Positions 27,729-36,631 of a stretch of 64,000 nt of DNA are shown one piece after another. Source of the stretch: Clostridiales bacterium (GTDB lineage: Bacteria; Bacillota; Clostridia; Saccharofermentanales; Saccharofermentanaceae). How positions within the stretch are numbered: position 1 is the stretch's first letter; the number at the start of each line of letters is the position of its first letter. A program made the translations under genes and the position numbers. The notes beneath the pieces are model-generated. The model was not told the DNA's origin and did not search any database. It saw only the letters and a program-made list of their open reading frames with translations. Location of the stretch: contig JAFXPN010000001.1 of NCBI GenBank assembly GCA_017527865.1, positions 1 to 64,000 of the forward strand, written 5' to 3'.

Positions 27729-28529
27729 GTGCCGCTTTTTGGAGTAACATTCATAACAGTTTTTTCTTTGATATTTGCCTTTATCTTCGGTACTGTACTG
27801 GCGAGCTTCATTACCTGCACGGCGGGAAGACTTCTGGCCGGTATGGACTGGATCAATGAGCATTCACATTGCGATACCTGCGGACATCAGCTGGGCGCTC
27901 TCGATCTTTTCCCGATATTCTCCTATCTGCTTCTCGGAGGAAAGTGCCGCTATTGCGGTGCCAAGGTTCCGGTAAGGTGTCTTATCTCCGAGGTGCTTCT
28001 GGGTTTTGTGTTCGTTGCAGTAGTAATCCTGCACGGCAGGATAGATGTCATCATGGTACGTAACCTTCTTCTGGCTATGCTCATGATGGGGATCTCGTTC
28101 TGTGAGATCGACGGCAGTATCATTCACGAAGGATTCATTACAGCAATGCTCGTCATATGGATAGGGACACTTCCTTTTGTGCCCGATCTTCAGAACTATA
28201 TTGCAGACGGTGTCATCGCATGCTTCCTGATCTGCGGTTTCTTTATGGTTATCTCATATCTTCGCACTTCCAAAGGCAGGGAATGTTTCAAGCCGGGTTT
28301 CATAAAACTTATGGCGGTTTATCTTCTTTATACGGGCCTGTATGCCGGAGTCGCATTCCTTGCGGTATCCTTCATCATTCACATGTTTGTTAAGCCCTTC
28401 AAGAAAACTATCGTACCCGCCATGTCCGTGTGCTGCCTCATCTTTATGTGCTGCATGACGGACAGGATGGATACTTCACAGATCCACGGGTATATTACGG
28501 CTGTTGCCGATTACATAAGAGTATTTTGA
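27729..28529 (+). CDS. Prepilin peptidase-like protein lacking the second catalytic Asp
   Basis: 266 residues, A24 family architecture. The N-terminal domain has a helix, then the zinc-type cysteine pairs C48/C51 and C73/C76 (HCDTCGHQL, KCRYCGAKV) of the prepilin methylase region. The first catalytic motif is present (FCEIDGSIIHEG, D128), but the second, normally GxGDxK, reads KPGFIKLM, with F191 in the Asp position. About seven membrane helices follow. Start GTG 27729, with AAAGGAG before it. It lies between the symporter and prfC genes; no pilin or type IV pilus gene is seen. It may be inactive as a protease or act in a changed role. Confidence 0.8.
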   Translation: MPLFGVTFITVFSLIFAFIFGTVLASFITCTAGRLLAGMDWINEHSHCDTCGHQLGALDLFPIFSYLLLGGKCRYCGAKVPVRCLISEVLLGFVFVAVVILHGRIDVIMVRNLLLAMLMMGISFCEIDGSIIHEGFITAMLVIWIGTLPFVPDLQNYIADGVIACFLICGFFMVISYLRTSKGRECFKPGFIKLMAVYLLYTGLYAGVAFLAVSFIIHMFVKPFKKTIVPAMSVCCLIFMCCMTDRMDTSQIHGYITAVADYIRVF

Positions 28530-28544
28530 TCAGAGGTATTATCA

Positions 28545-30164
28545 ATGGCGTTAACCGATGTTGAGCAGATAAGAAGAAGAAGGACATTTGCTATCATATC
28601 CCACCCTGACGCGGGTAAGACTACAATGACGGAGAAGCTCCTTCTGTACGGCGGAGCTATTCATCTTGCAGGCTCCGTAAAAGCGCGAAAAGCATCCCGT
28701 CACGCTACTTCGGACTGGATGGAGATAGAGAAGCAAAGAGGTATCTCGGTTACATCTTCCGTCATGCAGTTCGAGTATGACGGTTATTGCATCAATATAC
28801 TGGATACTCCCGGACACCAGGACTTCTCGGAAGATACCTACCGTACCCTGTGCGCGGCCGATGCCGCGGTAATGCTTCTTGACGGCGCGAAGGGTGTTGA
28901 GGCGCAGACGATAAAGCTGTTTGAGGTCTGCCGTAAAAGAGGCATTCCGATATTCACTTTCATAAACAAGATGGACCGTGCCGCCAAGAATCCGTTCGAC
29001 CTTATAGATGAACTCGAGAAGGTGCTCGGCATTAGATCGACTCCCGTCAACTGGCCTATCGGGACTGACGGTGACTTCGAGGGTGTGTATGAGAGGTCGA
29101 CCGGCGAAGTCATGCTTTTCGACGCGGCGAACAGAGACCACGGCGCATCGATGGTTACGCAGAAGACCGCCGGAATTGACGATCCGTCGCTTAAGGAGCA
29201 CATGACAGCGGCGCATTACGAGACTTTGAGAAATGATATCGAACTGCTGGATATGGCAGGCGACGAATTTGACCTTGAGAAGATACTTGCAGGTCAGCTG
29301 ACGCCTGTATTCTTCGGATCCGCGATCACGAACTTCGGTGTCGAGCCTTTCTTAAAGCACTTCCTCGCGATCGCTCCCGAACCCCAGCCTCATCATGTGT
29401 CTGATGACATCGGCAGTGTGGATCCGACGGATGAGATGTTCTCCGGATTTATCTTTAAGATCCAGGCTAACATGGACCCCAACCACAGGGACAGGATGGC
29501 GTTCCTTCGTATATGCTCAGGCAAATATGAGAAGAACATGTCCGTCAACCACATGCGTATCGGGAAGAAGATCACTCTTACCCAGCCGCAGCAGTTCATG
29601 GCGCAGGACAGGAACATCGTTGAGGAAGCTTACGCGGGCGATATCATCGGAATATTCGACCCCGGGCATTTCCGCATAGGTGATACGCTCATTTCTTCAA
29701 ACCGTAAATTTGAATTCGATCCGATCCCCGTGTTCGCGCCGGAGAACTTCGCGAAGGTATTCCCGAAGGATTCGATGAAGAGAAAGCAGTTCCTTAAGGG
29801 CATCGAACAGCTCTCGGAGGAGGGCGCCGTGCAGCTTTACAAGCAGCCTGACATCGGAACCGAGACTTTTGTCATGGGTGTCGTCGGCATACTGCAGCTT
29901 GATGTTCTCGAGTACCGTCTCAAGACCGAGTACGGAGTCGATATCGTAAGACAGGCCCTTCCGTATAATCTTGCAAGATGGGTTAAGTCAGATGCAGATG
30001 GAGAGTTTGATTATAAAGAGCTGACCTTGACTTCCACATCGCTTATCGTTCTCGACCGCGACGACGAACCCGTAGTGCTGTTCGAATCCGAGTGGGCCGT
30101 TGACTGGGCGGTGCAGCATAACGAATCGAAGAAGTTAAGGTTCGAGAATATTCATTCAAAGTGA
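28545..30164 (+). CDS. prfC: Peptide chain release factor 3
   Basis: A GTPase that recycles RF1/RF2 from the terminated ribosome. The 539-residue product has G1 ISHPDAGKTTMTEKLL, the switch region with RGISVTSSVMQFEYDGY, G3 DTPGHQDFSEDTYRTL, G4 NKMDRAAKNPFDLI, and the family's SAITNFGVEPFL, with the RF3 length. ATG 28545 follows AGAGG. RF3 is more often found in Proteobacteria than Firmicutes but is common in Clostridia. The next gene's ATG overlaps its stop (TGATG), although the two functions are unrelated. prfA (RF1) is 15 kb away. Confidence 0.97.
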   Translation: MALTDVEQIRRRRTFAIISHPDAGKTTMTEKLLLYGGAIHLAGSVKARKASRHATSDWMEIEKQRGISVTSSVMQFEYDGYCINILDTPGHQDFSEDTYRTLCAADAAVMLLDGAKGVEAQTIKLFEVCRKRGIPIFTFINKMDRAAKNPFDLIDELEKVLGIRSTPVNWPIGTDGDFEGVYERSTGEVMLFDAANRDHGASMVTQKTAGIDDPSLKEHMTAAHYETLRNDIELLDMAGDEFDLEKILAGQLTPVFFGSAITNFGVEPFLKHFLAIAPEPQPHHVSDDIGSVDPTDEMFSGFIFKIQANMDPNHRDRMAFLRICSGKYEKNMSVNHMRIGKKITLTQPQQFMAQDRNIVEEAYAGDIIGIFDPGHFRIGDTLISSNRKFEFDPIPVFAPENFAKVFPKDSMKRKQFLKGIEQLSEEGAVQLYKQPDIGTETFVMGVVGILQLDVLEYRLKTEYGVDIVRQALPYNLARWVKSDADGEFDYKELTLTSTSLIVLDRDDEPVVLFESEWAVDWAVQHNESKKLRFENIHSK

Positions 30165-31624
30165 TGAATAAAGTCTTAAAAGCGATCTTTTTTACAGGGG
30201 CAGCAGTTTTGGCTGTCCTGTTTTTTTTATCGATAACAGGCATTATCGACAACAACCGCGGCAATTCATTCGGATTTCCTTACCGTACCGATTATACCTG
30301 CTTCCTTCTTACCATGGCGCTCATATATGCCGTGATAACCAACGGGTGGCTCACGTGGCTTGGAGAATTGGGTTATATCGTGCTTGATGCTTACATTCTG
30401 TGGCTCGGAGGAAAAACTTCGTTTGTTCTTCTGACTTTGCTCATCTTATGTTTGTTTTACAGGCATTACAGTGAGGAAGGCGGTGTGCCTTTCAGGGACA
30501 GGGGCAGATACGGCCTGTTGTCATACCTGTTCCGGGTGATCTATCTTCCGGTAATGCTCATGGAACTCATTGCGCGTTCCCTGAAGCTTGGAAAGTGCAA
30601 ATCTGCAGTTAAGAGACTCATGAGTTTAAGTTTCCTTTTATGCGGAGCGTTGAGTGTTATCCTTGCTTTGTCTTATCGTTTGCTTAAGCCCGCTTGGGAT
30701 GTTCTGCCGCTGCCGTCAACATATAAGGACAGGTTCAAGTTCAGTTTAATGGCCTTCGAAGAATACCCCGTGGCTTTGACCGGTAATGACATCGGCATGA
30801 CTGACGGCGGTCATACCGAGACATACGGTGACTTCTATTTTACTTTGGATATCGGTTATATAAGGACTTTGCTGCAGTTCGGGCTTATCGCCTTCGTGGC
30901 ACTTATCGTGATACTCACTTTAATTCAGCTCTTTAATCTTCGAAAAGGTTACTTCATTCCGCTGCTGACGTTAACCGTATTTGCGGTTGATTTTACGGTG
31001 GAATTTCCTCTGACGAATATCCTTCTTTACCTGGTCTTTCTGGCAGGTGTCCTTGTTCACGCAGATATGCCTGATGAACGCGCTTGTGACAGGCTGAACT
31101 TCGCGACAATGCCGGTGTCGCGCAGATGGTGCCTGGCAGGGTTTACAGCGCTCGCATTGTCGGTGTTTTTCATATGGAGCGTTACCGCATATAAGATCTC
31201 GGATTGGAGAGGATATATACCTGCTTATAATGCTTCAGTCGTAATACCGGGAGATTATCCGGACTCGGGTGAAGAGCTTCTGAATGAGGCTGCAGCATAC
31301 CTCGTATCACATGAGGACTCCGTGTGTATCGTAAGCCGAGATAACGACCGTGAGTCTTTAAAAGACCTCGGTATAGACGAAGAAAGGATATACTTCATTG
31401 AAAGCGCCGGCATAGATGAGATGCTCCTTAATGCAAGCAGGATCATCAAAGACAATGATCTTCCTGACCGGCTTACCGTGTGTGCTTACAGCGTCGAACA
31501 GTCAAGGATCGCTGATCATGCACATGCGCTTGGAATACCGGTCAATTCGATACCCGTTAAGCCGGACGATGGTTACTTTTCGCTCTTTGCGGCAGAGCAG
31601 TGGAGGATACTATGCGGGCAGTGA
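30164..31624 (+). CDS. Polysaccharide polymerase-like membrane protein with DUF218-like C-terminal domain
   Basis: 486 residues. About ten to eleven membrane helices (about residues 5-345) with the loop rich in charged residues typical of Wzy/O-antigen-ligase-like proteins (TETYGDFYFTLDIGYIRTLL is a candidate outside loop). From about residue 358 a soluble domain follows: SEELL-type helix (PDSGEELLNEAAAYLVSH), then IYFIESAGIDEMLLNASRII, LTVCAYSVEQSRIADHAHAL and a C-terminal LFAAEQWRIL, a pattern resembling the DUF218/YdcF/SanA family. It is the first gene of the polysaccharide cluster, starting in the prfC stop. A Wzy role is inference, as such proteins are poorly conserved. Confidence 0.65.
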   Translation: MNKVLKAIFFTGAAVLAVLFFLSITGIIDNNRGNSFGFPYRTDYTCFLLTMALIYAVITNGWLTWLGELGYIVLDAYILWLGGKTSFVLLTLLILCLFYRHYSEEGGVPFRDRGRYGLLSYLFRVIYLPVMLMELIARSLKLGKCKSAVKRLMSLSFLLCGALSVILALSYRLLKPAWDVLPLPSTYKDRFKFSLMAFEEYPVALTGNDIGMTDGGHTETYGDFYFTLDIGYIRTLLQFGLIAFVALIVILTLIQLFNLRKGYFIPLLTLTVFAVDFTVEFPLTNILLYLVFLAGVLVHADMPDERACDRLNFATMPVSRRWCLAGFTALALSVFFIWSVTAYKISDWRGYIPAYNASVVIPGDYPDSGEELLNEAAAYLVSHEDSVCIVSRDNDRESLKDLGIDEERIYFIESAGIDEMLLNASRIIKDNDLPDRLTVCAYSVEQSRIADHAHALGIPVNSIPVKPDDGYFSLFAAEQWRILCGQ

Positions 31625-32721
31625 GTTTATTCAGTGTTGCTCTTGTTGCACTTGCTGTTCTTTGCTGTTCCTGCAGCAAAGACGATACGATAACCGTCGA
31701 TATAAATGTTATCAATATAAGCGGGGTAGAATTAAGTGTTGTACGGGATAATCTGCAGCAGTGGGAAGATGATCACGCTGATATAACCGTAAGCGAGAGG
31801 ATCAGGATCGAGGATTCCGATATGATATATCTGGCTCCTATGGGATCGGAGCACTTGCCTGATGTCTTTATCTGCGATCCTTCAACGGGAAGGGCTCTTG
31901 ATGAAGCGGGACTGGTTTGCTGCCTTTCAGATTACGCTCCGGATATAGGGCCGTTCACATATAACGGTGAAGTATATGCGTTCCCGGTTTTCCGGGAAAC
32001 GGTCTCAGTCGTTGTATATGACCCGGATAATTGGGAGCCGGGGTCTGCAGTCGGATATTCGGCAGAGAACGGGATCAGCATTTCCTGTGATTATCTGAGC
32101 GCATTTCTGGGGGATCCGCAGGGACAGGAATGGATCGGTCATATGACCGCCTGTGATGAAGAGGCGTCCTTTGCCGGCGATTATCTTACCGGCCGTATAG
32201 ACATGATCAGAACACGCCTGGAAGACGACATACCGTATGCATCTGTGAATGAACTGACAGAAGCTTTTCGCGACGGAAGATGCCCTGCAGTGCTTCTTAG
32301 GGGCAACGATATATATGTGCTGCTCGAACAGGTGAGGCAAAGTGATCCCGCGCTTTACGGCAGGATCGGTTTTGCATGTCTTGAGGGTGATTACCTTCCG
32401 GCAGGATTCTCCTACGGCGTTTTTGTTAATGCGGGATTGGAAGGGGAAAAGCGTGAATACTGCATCGATCTTGCAAGGTGCATTGCAGAGGAAGTGCCCT
32501 TAGCCTATGATGATACGACATTAAGGCTCGAAGCCCTCAGGGAGGAATCCGTACCTGTAAGGATCATCACACACTGTTTTGATCACGGGTTCTGGAATTG
32601 CGCAAGAGAAGAGTGCTTCAGCCTTTTGCCTTATGGAGACAGGACTTCTGCGGAGTACGCCCTAACTTTACAAAATCGGTACGAGGAGTATTATTTCAAT
32701 AGTAATCATGATGGGGGATAG
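31612..32721 (+). CDS. Lipoprotein resembling family 1 solute-binding proteins
   Basis: 369 residues. The start is ATG 31612 because GGAGG lies just upstream (31602-31606); an earlier in-frame ATG at 31600 would contain it. A signal peptide ends in AVLCCSC, a lipoprotein-like Cys cluster, then a two-lobe binding-protein-like domain: ELSVVRDNLQQWEDDHADIT, LPDVFICDPSTGRALDEAGL, FTYNGEVYAFPVFRETVSVV resemble sugar-binding proteins. No permease or ATPase partner is nearby. It sits inside the polysaccharide cluster, overlapping the preceding gene by 13 bases, so it may bind the product or precursor rather than feed a transporter; this is inference. Confidence 0.65.
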   Translation: MRAVSLFSVALVALAVLCCSCSKDDTITVDINVINISGVELSVVRDNLQQWEDDHADITVSERIRIEDSDMIYLAPMGSEHLPDVFICDPSTGRALDEAGLVCCLSDYAPDIGPFTYNGEVYAFPVFRETVSVVVYDPDNWEPGSAVGYSAENGISISCDYLSAFLGDPQGQEWIGHMTACDEEASFAGDYLTGRIDMIRTRLEDDIPYASVNELTEAFRDGRCPAVLLRGNDIYVLLEQVRQSDPALYGRIGFACLEGDYLPAGFSYGVFVNAGLEGEKREYCIDLARCIAEEVPLAYDDTTLRLEALREESVPVRIITHCFDHGFWNCAREECFSLLPYGDRTSAEYALTLQNRYEEYYFNSNHDGG

Positions 32722-32722
32722 G

Positions 32723-33172
32723 ATGAAGATCTGTTTTGTCGGGTCCTCAGGGGGACATCTGGATCATCTTTACACGCTGAAGCCGTTCTGGGAAGATAAG
32801 GAACGGTTCTGGGCGACATTCGATAAAGATGACGCGAGGTGTACGCTTAAAGGTGAGAAGATGTATCCCGTTTATTATCCGTCCAACAGGAGCCTTAAAG
32901 CTTTGGCAATAAACACTGTACGCGCGGTCAGGATCCTCAGGGAAGAGAAGCCGGACCTCATAATATCAGCAGGCGCCGCGCCGGCTGTGCCGTTCTTCTA
33001 TATAGGCAAGATGATGGGCGCGAAGACCGTTTTTATCGAGCAGTATGACCGGTTTGACAAAGGATCCCTGTCAGGCAGACTGTGTTATCCCGTTTCCGAT
33101 GTCTTTATCGTTCAGTGGGAACAGATGAAGAAAGTCTACCCCAAGGCAGTTAATCTGGGAAGTATATTCTGA
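32723..33172 (+). CDS. Alg14-like glycosyltransferase subunit (membrane-recruiting)
   Basis: 149 residues. ATG 32723 is preferred because GGGGGATAGG lies just before it. The N-terminus MKICFVGSSGGHLDHLYTLK and the PDLIISAGAAPAVPF motif match the Alg14/PssD/CpsF family, the membrane-bound half of split GT28 glycosyltransferases. The catalytic half follows after two bases of gap. Together they transfer a sugar (glucuronate, galactose or GlcNAc in characterised systems) to a lipid-linked precursor at the cytoplasmic face of the membrane. Donor and acceptor cannot be told from sequence. Confidence 0.9.
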   Translation: MKICFVGSSGGHLDHLYTLKPFWEDKERFWATFDKDDARCTLKGEKMYPVYYPSNRSLKALAINTVRAVRILREEKPDLIISAGAAPAVPFFYIGKMMGAKTVFIEQYDRFDKGSLSGRLCYPVSDVFIVQWEQMKKVYPKAVNLGSIF

Positions 33173-33174
33173 TC

Positions 33175-33675
33175 ATGATATTCGTTACCGTAGGAACACA
33201 TGAACAACCGTTTACGAGACTGGTTGAATATATGGATAAGTGGGCTGCCGATCACGACGAGGAAGTAGTTATTCAGTCGGGCGTAACTTCCTATGAACCG
33301 AAGAACTGCAGGTGGCAGAAGTTTTATTCACAGGTTCAGATGGATGAATTCAACAAAGATGCGAGGATCGTGATAACTCACGGCGGACCACGCTGCTTTA
33401 TGGAGGTTCTGCATCTGGGCAAGACGCCCATAGTTGTTCCGAGACAGCCGAAGCTCGTAGAGCATATCGATGATCATCAGGTCAAGATAGACAGGGTGTT
33501 CAAGGAGCAGTATGACAGCATTTTCCTGATCGAGGATATAAGTACGCTCGGTGAGACGATCGAGCATTATGATGAGCTTAAAGAAAAGCTTGGCAACAGA
33601 GAATATGTTTCCAACACGGCAGCTTTTTGTGAGCGTTTTTCCGATATAGTCAACTCGCTGATGAACGGAAAATGA
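33175..33675 (+). CDS. Alg13-like glycosyltransferase subunit (catalytic)
   Basis: 166 residues with the C-terminal GT28 fold. It opens MIFVTVGTHEQPFTRLVEYM and has VITHGGPRCFMEVLHLGKTP followed by VVPRQPKLVEHIDDHQV, the nucleotide-sugar binding region of Alg13/PssE/CpsG proteins. It follows the Alg14-like gene directly, with the usual order for bacterial polysaccharide clusters. The start lies two bases after the upstream stop, so translation is likely coupled. The GT2 gene begins one base after its stop. Confidence 0.92.
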   Translation: MIFVTVGTHEQPFTRLVEYMDKWAADHDEEVVIQSGVTSYEPKNCRWQKFYSQVQMDEFNKDARIVITHGGPRCFMEVLHLGKTPIVVPRQPKLVEHIDDHQVKIDRVFKEQYDSIFLIEDISTLGETIEHYDELKEKLGNREYVSNTAAFCERFSDIVNSLMNGK

Positions 33676-33676
33676 G

Positions 33677-34636
33677 ATGACTGACGGCATTTGTCTCTCG
33701 ATCGTGATCCCGATTTATAATGCCGGAGCTTATCTTCGGCAATGCATGGAGTCCCTTCTTGCATCTGACGGTATTGAAGATACCCAGATCATTCTTGTAG
33801 ATGACGGTTCTTCCGATGATTCCGGCGCGATAGCGGAAGAGTATGCATCAGGACATTCCAACATAACGGTTTTCCATAAAGAAAACGGCGGACCTTCCGC
33901 CGCAAGGAATCTCGGATTAAGAGAAGCTTCAGGCAGGTATGTCTTCTTCTGTGATTCGGACGATGAAGTCGATCCCGTTATCTTTAAGAAGATCATCAGT
34001 CTTACCCGGACATGTGATGAGGACATGATCCTCTGGGACGCCGAGCTGCGCTATGAAACATGGAATCTTCTTGTTCCAAAGAACAGGGACTTCTTTTCCC
34101 ACGGTGGGCTCAAGAAGACAGAGCAGGTATATACAGGAAAAGAACTCGTAGAGACACTTCTCCGAAGCAGCGGGGATTTTGTTGCCACTATATGGCTCGG
34201 GACATACAGAAGAGAGTTTCTGACCGGTAACGGGTTGTTTTTTGAAGAAGGATTGATCCATGAGGATGAACTGCTTCTGCCCAAGATATTTCTTGCTGCC
34301 GCGAGTGTCCGTTATATCCCCGAGAAAGCATATATCTACAGGATCCATGAGGGTTCTATAATGAATCCCGGTACTATGGACAGAAAGAAGAGTTCCGACG
34401 CTCTCATGTATATATATCCGTCCCTGTATGAATTCTACGATGAGGTCCTTGACGGAGAACCGCTCAAGATACTCATTGAAGGGAATCTTACAAAACGGTA
34501 TCTGCACATGATCTATAAGTACAGGATCTGGCGCTACGGATATAAGAAACAGATAGACAGGAAGCTTTTGTGGAGGACGTCCGTTAGGATGAGAGACAGG
34601 GCAATGGTGCTCCTGCTTTATTTGTTTATTCATTGA
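33677..34636 (+). CDS. Family 2 glycosyltransferase
   Basis: 319 residues of the GT-A fold. The N-terminus reads LSIVIPIYNAGAYLRQCMES, then ILVDDGSSDDSGAIAEEYA, GGPSAARNLGLREASGRYV and the metal-binding FCDSDDEVDP. It transfers a sugar from a nucleotide donor to the growing repeat unit on the cytoplasmic side. The last 60 residues are basic and may touch the membrane. It follows the Alg13-like gene with a one-base gap and precedes the methyltransferase by 15 bases. Sugar specificity cannot be predicted. Confidence 0.95.
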   Translation: MTDGICLSIVIPIYNAGAYLRQCMESLLASDGIEDTQIILVDDGSSDDSGAIAEEYASGHSNITVFHKENGGPSAARNLGLREASGRYVFFCDSDDEVDPVIFKKIISLTRTCDEDMILWDAELRYETWNLLVPKNRDFFSHGGLKKTEQVYTGKELVETLLRSSGDFVATIWLGTYRREFLTGNGLFFEEGLIHEDELLLPKIFLAAASVRYIPEKAYIYRIHEGSIMNPGTMDRKKSSDALMYIYPSLYEFYDEVLDGEPLKILIEGNLTKRYLHMIYKYRIWRYGYKKQIDRKLLWRTSVRMRDRAMVLLLYLFIH

Positions 34637-34651
34637 GGTTAATATCAGGAT

Positions 34652-35482
34652 ATGAGAGCAAGTACAAAGAGATCCTTGAAGATGACAATTCCGCCCGGTA
34701 TCTGGAAGATGCTGGTATCCTGTTATTACGGATCGATGCGGATAAAGCACGGATGCATCATGCTGTTTGCGAAAGGAACACTGCCCTGTGAGTGTCCCTG
34801 CTGCGGGATGAGACTCAAAGGATTTACCGAGGGCACGGATTATAAAGGTTTTCCTGATTTCTATGATGTAACGCTTTTCGAAGGAGTCAGGCAGGATGTT
34901 GTCTGCCCCGTGTGCAGTTCTTTGCCCAGACACCGTATTCTTGCGTCATGGTGCGCGGATAACAAAGAGAAGCTGGATTCAAAGAAGATACTTTATTTTG
35001 CCCCCGAGAGAGGCATGGTGACGTGGCTTAAGTCCAATAAGATACCTTTTACGACGGCTGACCTTTTTGCACGGGATGTTGATCTTAAGCTTGATATTCA
35101 GTCTACAGGTCTGTCTGACGGATCATATGATGCGGTTATCTGTAATCATGTGCTCGAACATGTTGATGATTACAAAGCCGCGCTTAACGAGGTGAGACGG
35201 ATATTAAGCCCAAACGGGATCCTGATCTGCTCTTTTCCCGTGAGTATGGATGAAGGTTCTGTCGTTGAAGATCCTTCAGTTTCCACCCCGGAAGAACGTC
35301 TTCGCAGGTACGGTCAAAGCGATCATGTCAGACTGTTTGGAAAGGACGCCGATAAGCTTCTTGCAGAAGCGGGATTTGATGTGACGGTTATTGACGGAAA
35401 AGATTATCCGGAGAGTATACTTCCCGTGACCGGTCCCTGTGCTTATGATATAAACAGACTGTTCCTGTGTAAGAAAGTGTGA
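34652..35482 (+). CDS. SAM-dependent methyltransferase with zinc-finger-like N-terminus
   Basis: 276 residues. An N-terminal Cys-rich part (CECPCCGMRLKGF near residue 48, and VVCPVCSSLPRHRIL near 90) is followed by a class I methyltransferase core: KILYFAPERGMVTWLKSNK, ADLFARDVDLKLDIQS, and the family signature VICNHVLEHVDDYKAALNEV with RRILSPNGILI. In polysaccharide clusters such enzymes methylate sugars or chain ends. Start ATG 34652; the ribosome binding site (GAGG) is modest. It overlaps the start region of the next gene. Exact acceptor unknown. Confidence 0.88.
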   Translation: MRASTKRSLKMTIPPGIWKMLVSCYYGSMRIKHGCIMLFAKGTLPCECPCCGMRLKGFTEGTDYKGFPDFYDVTLFEGVRQDVVCPVCSSLPRHRILASWCADNKEKLDSKKILYFAPERGMVTWLKSNKIPFTTADLFARDVDLKLDIQSTGLSDGSYDAVICNHVLEHVDDYKAALNEVRRILSPNGILICSFPVSMDEGSVVEDPSVSTPEERLRRYGQSDHVRLFGKDADKLLAEAGFDVTVIDGKDYPESILPVTGPCAYDINRLFLCKKV

Positions 35483-35502
35483 CGGCGCAAGGGGATACCG
35501 TG

Positions 35503-36627
35503 ATGAAGATAGGTATAGTTACATATTGGAAGAGCTCATGTAATTACGGTGAACAGCTTCAAAACTATGCGCTGCAGGAATACCTGAAAGATATGGGGCA
35601 TGAGCCTTTTCTTATCAGATATGATTATGACAGTGACAGGATAAAGCTTCCCCGCCATAAGAAGATCGGAAAGCTTCTCGATCCCAAACAGGCGCCGGGA
35701 TATCTGAAAGCAGTAAGATGCGGCAGGAAACTTGCGAAGGAAAGCATTATTCATCCGAGGGGATTTGAAGCGTTCAGACAGAGACATCTTTCGATGAGCC
35801 GCATCTATTCATCTGCCGATGATCTTGCTGCCGATCCTCCGGCGGCCGATATGTATATTACGGGATCGGATCAGGTCTGGAATTCTTTTGAAGGCGGACT
35901 TGAGCAGATGAGAAACCGGCTGCGTGTTTTCTTTCTCGATTTCGGCGGGGAAGATGTGATGCGTGCATCATATGCGGCAAGCTGGGGACGCAATGATATA
36001 CCGGATGAGGAAAAGGTCTTCATCAAGCCGCTGATCGACAGATTTGACGCTGTTTCCGTCAGAGAACGTACGGGGATCGGTATCTGCAAGGGACTCGGCA
36101 GGGATGATGCCGTTGTTGCATTGGATCCCGTGATGCTCTTTGATGCAGGGAAGTACCGGGAATTATACCGCGGCAGCAGCGTCGATCATTCCGGTGAAAA
36201 GTATCTGTTCTTCTATTACATGAATAATGACGGTGATTATAACAGAAAGGCCGTGTTTGACCTGGCAGAGTCAATGGGCCTTAAAGTCATCTATGTTACC
36301 GATGACTGGCATGACGGGCTTCCCAGATCTTTCCCGGATGTGTATGAGTGGCTTAATATGCTCGATAATGCGGAGTATGTAGTCACAAATTCCTATCACT
36401 GCAGCCTTCTGTCGATAGTCTTTGAAAAGAGATTCGGAGTGATAAGGCGTTTCGGAAAATATGCCGGCATGAACACAAGGATGGATTCTCTTTTCGATCT
36501 GTGCGGGATCGAACCCAGATATATTGATGATGACGATTTTGAAGTTCTCATGCGTCCGCCGCAGAAACCGGACGCCGGAAGGATCGGGAATGTATTAAAA
36601 CCCGATCAGGTAATAGGAGCTGCATAA
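35503..36627 (+). CDS. Polysaccharide pyruvyl transferase family protein
   Basis: Adds a ketal pyruvate from phosphoenolpyruvate to a sugar in characterised members (CsaB, EpsO, WcaK). ATG 35503 is chosen after CAAGGGG; the in-frame GTG at 35479 lies before that site. The 374-residue protein has GIVTYWKSSCNYGEQLQNYA, the family signature ITGSDQVWN, ASYAASWGR, SVRERTGIGI and the catalytic-region NSYHCSLLSIVFEKRFGV. It lies in order methyltransferase, pyruvyl transferase, radical SAM, with short gaps. Many clusters contain a related protein of unproven activity, so the pyruvyl function is likely but not certain. Confidence 0.88.
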   Translation: MKIGIVTYWKSSCNYGEQLQNYALQEYLKDMGHEPFLIRYDYDSDRIKLPRHKKIGKLLDPKQAPGYLKAVRCGRKLAKESIIHPRGFEAFRQRHLSMSRIYSSADDLAADPPAADMYITGSDQVWNSFEGGLEQMRNRLRVFFLDFGGEDVMRASYAASWGRNDIPDEEKVFIKPLIDRFDAVSVRERTGIGICKGLGRDDAVVALDPVMLFDAGKYRELYRGSSVDHSGEKYLFFYYMNNDGDYNRKAVFDLAESMGLKVIYVTDDWHDGLPRSFPDVYEWLNMLDNAEYVVTNSYHCSLLSIVFEKRFGVIRRFGKYAGMNTRMDSLFDLCGIEPRYIDDDDFEVLMRPPQKPDAGRIGNVLKPDQVIGAA

Positions 36628-36631
36628 GATC

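Noticed and set aside
33929..34933. A 334-residue minus-strand ORF across the GT2 and methyltransferase genes
   Set aside because: It covers two well-supported plus-strand genes and shows no family features.
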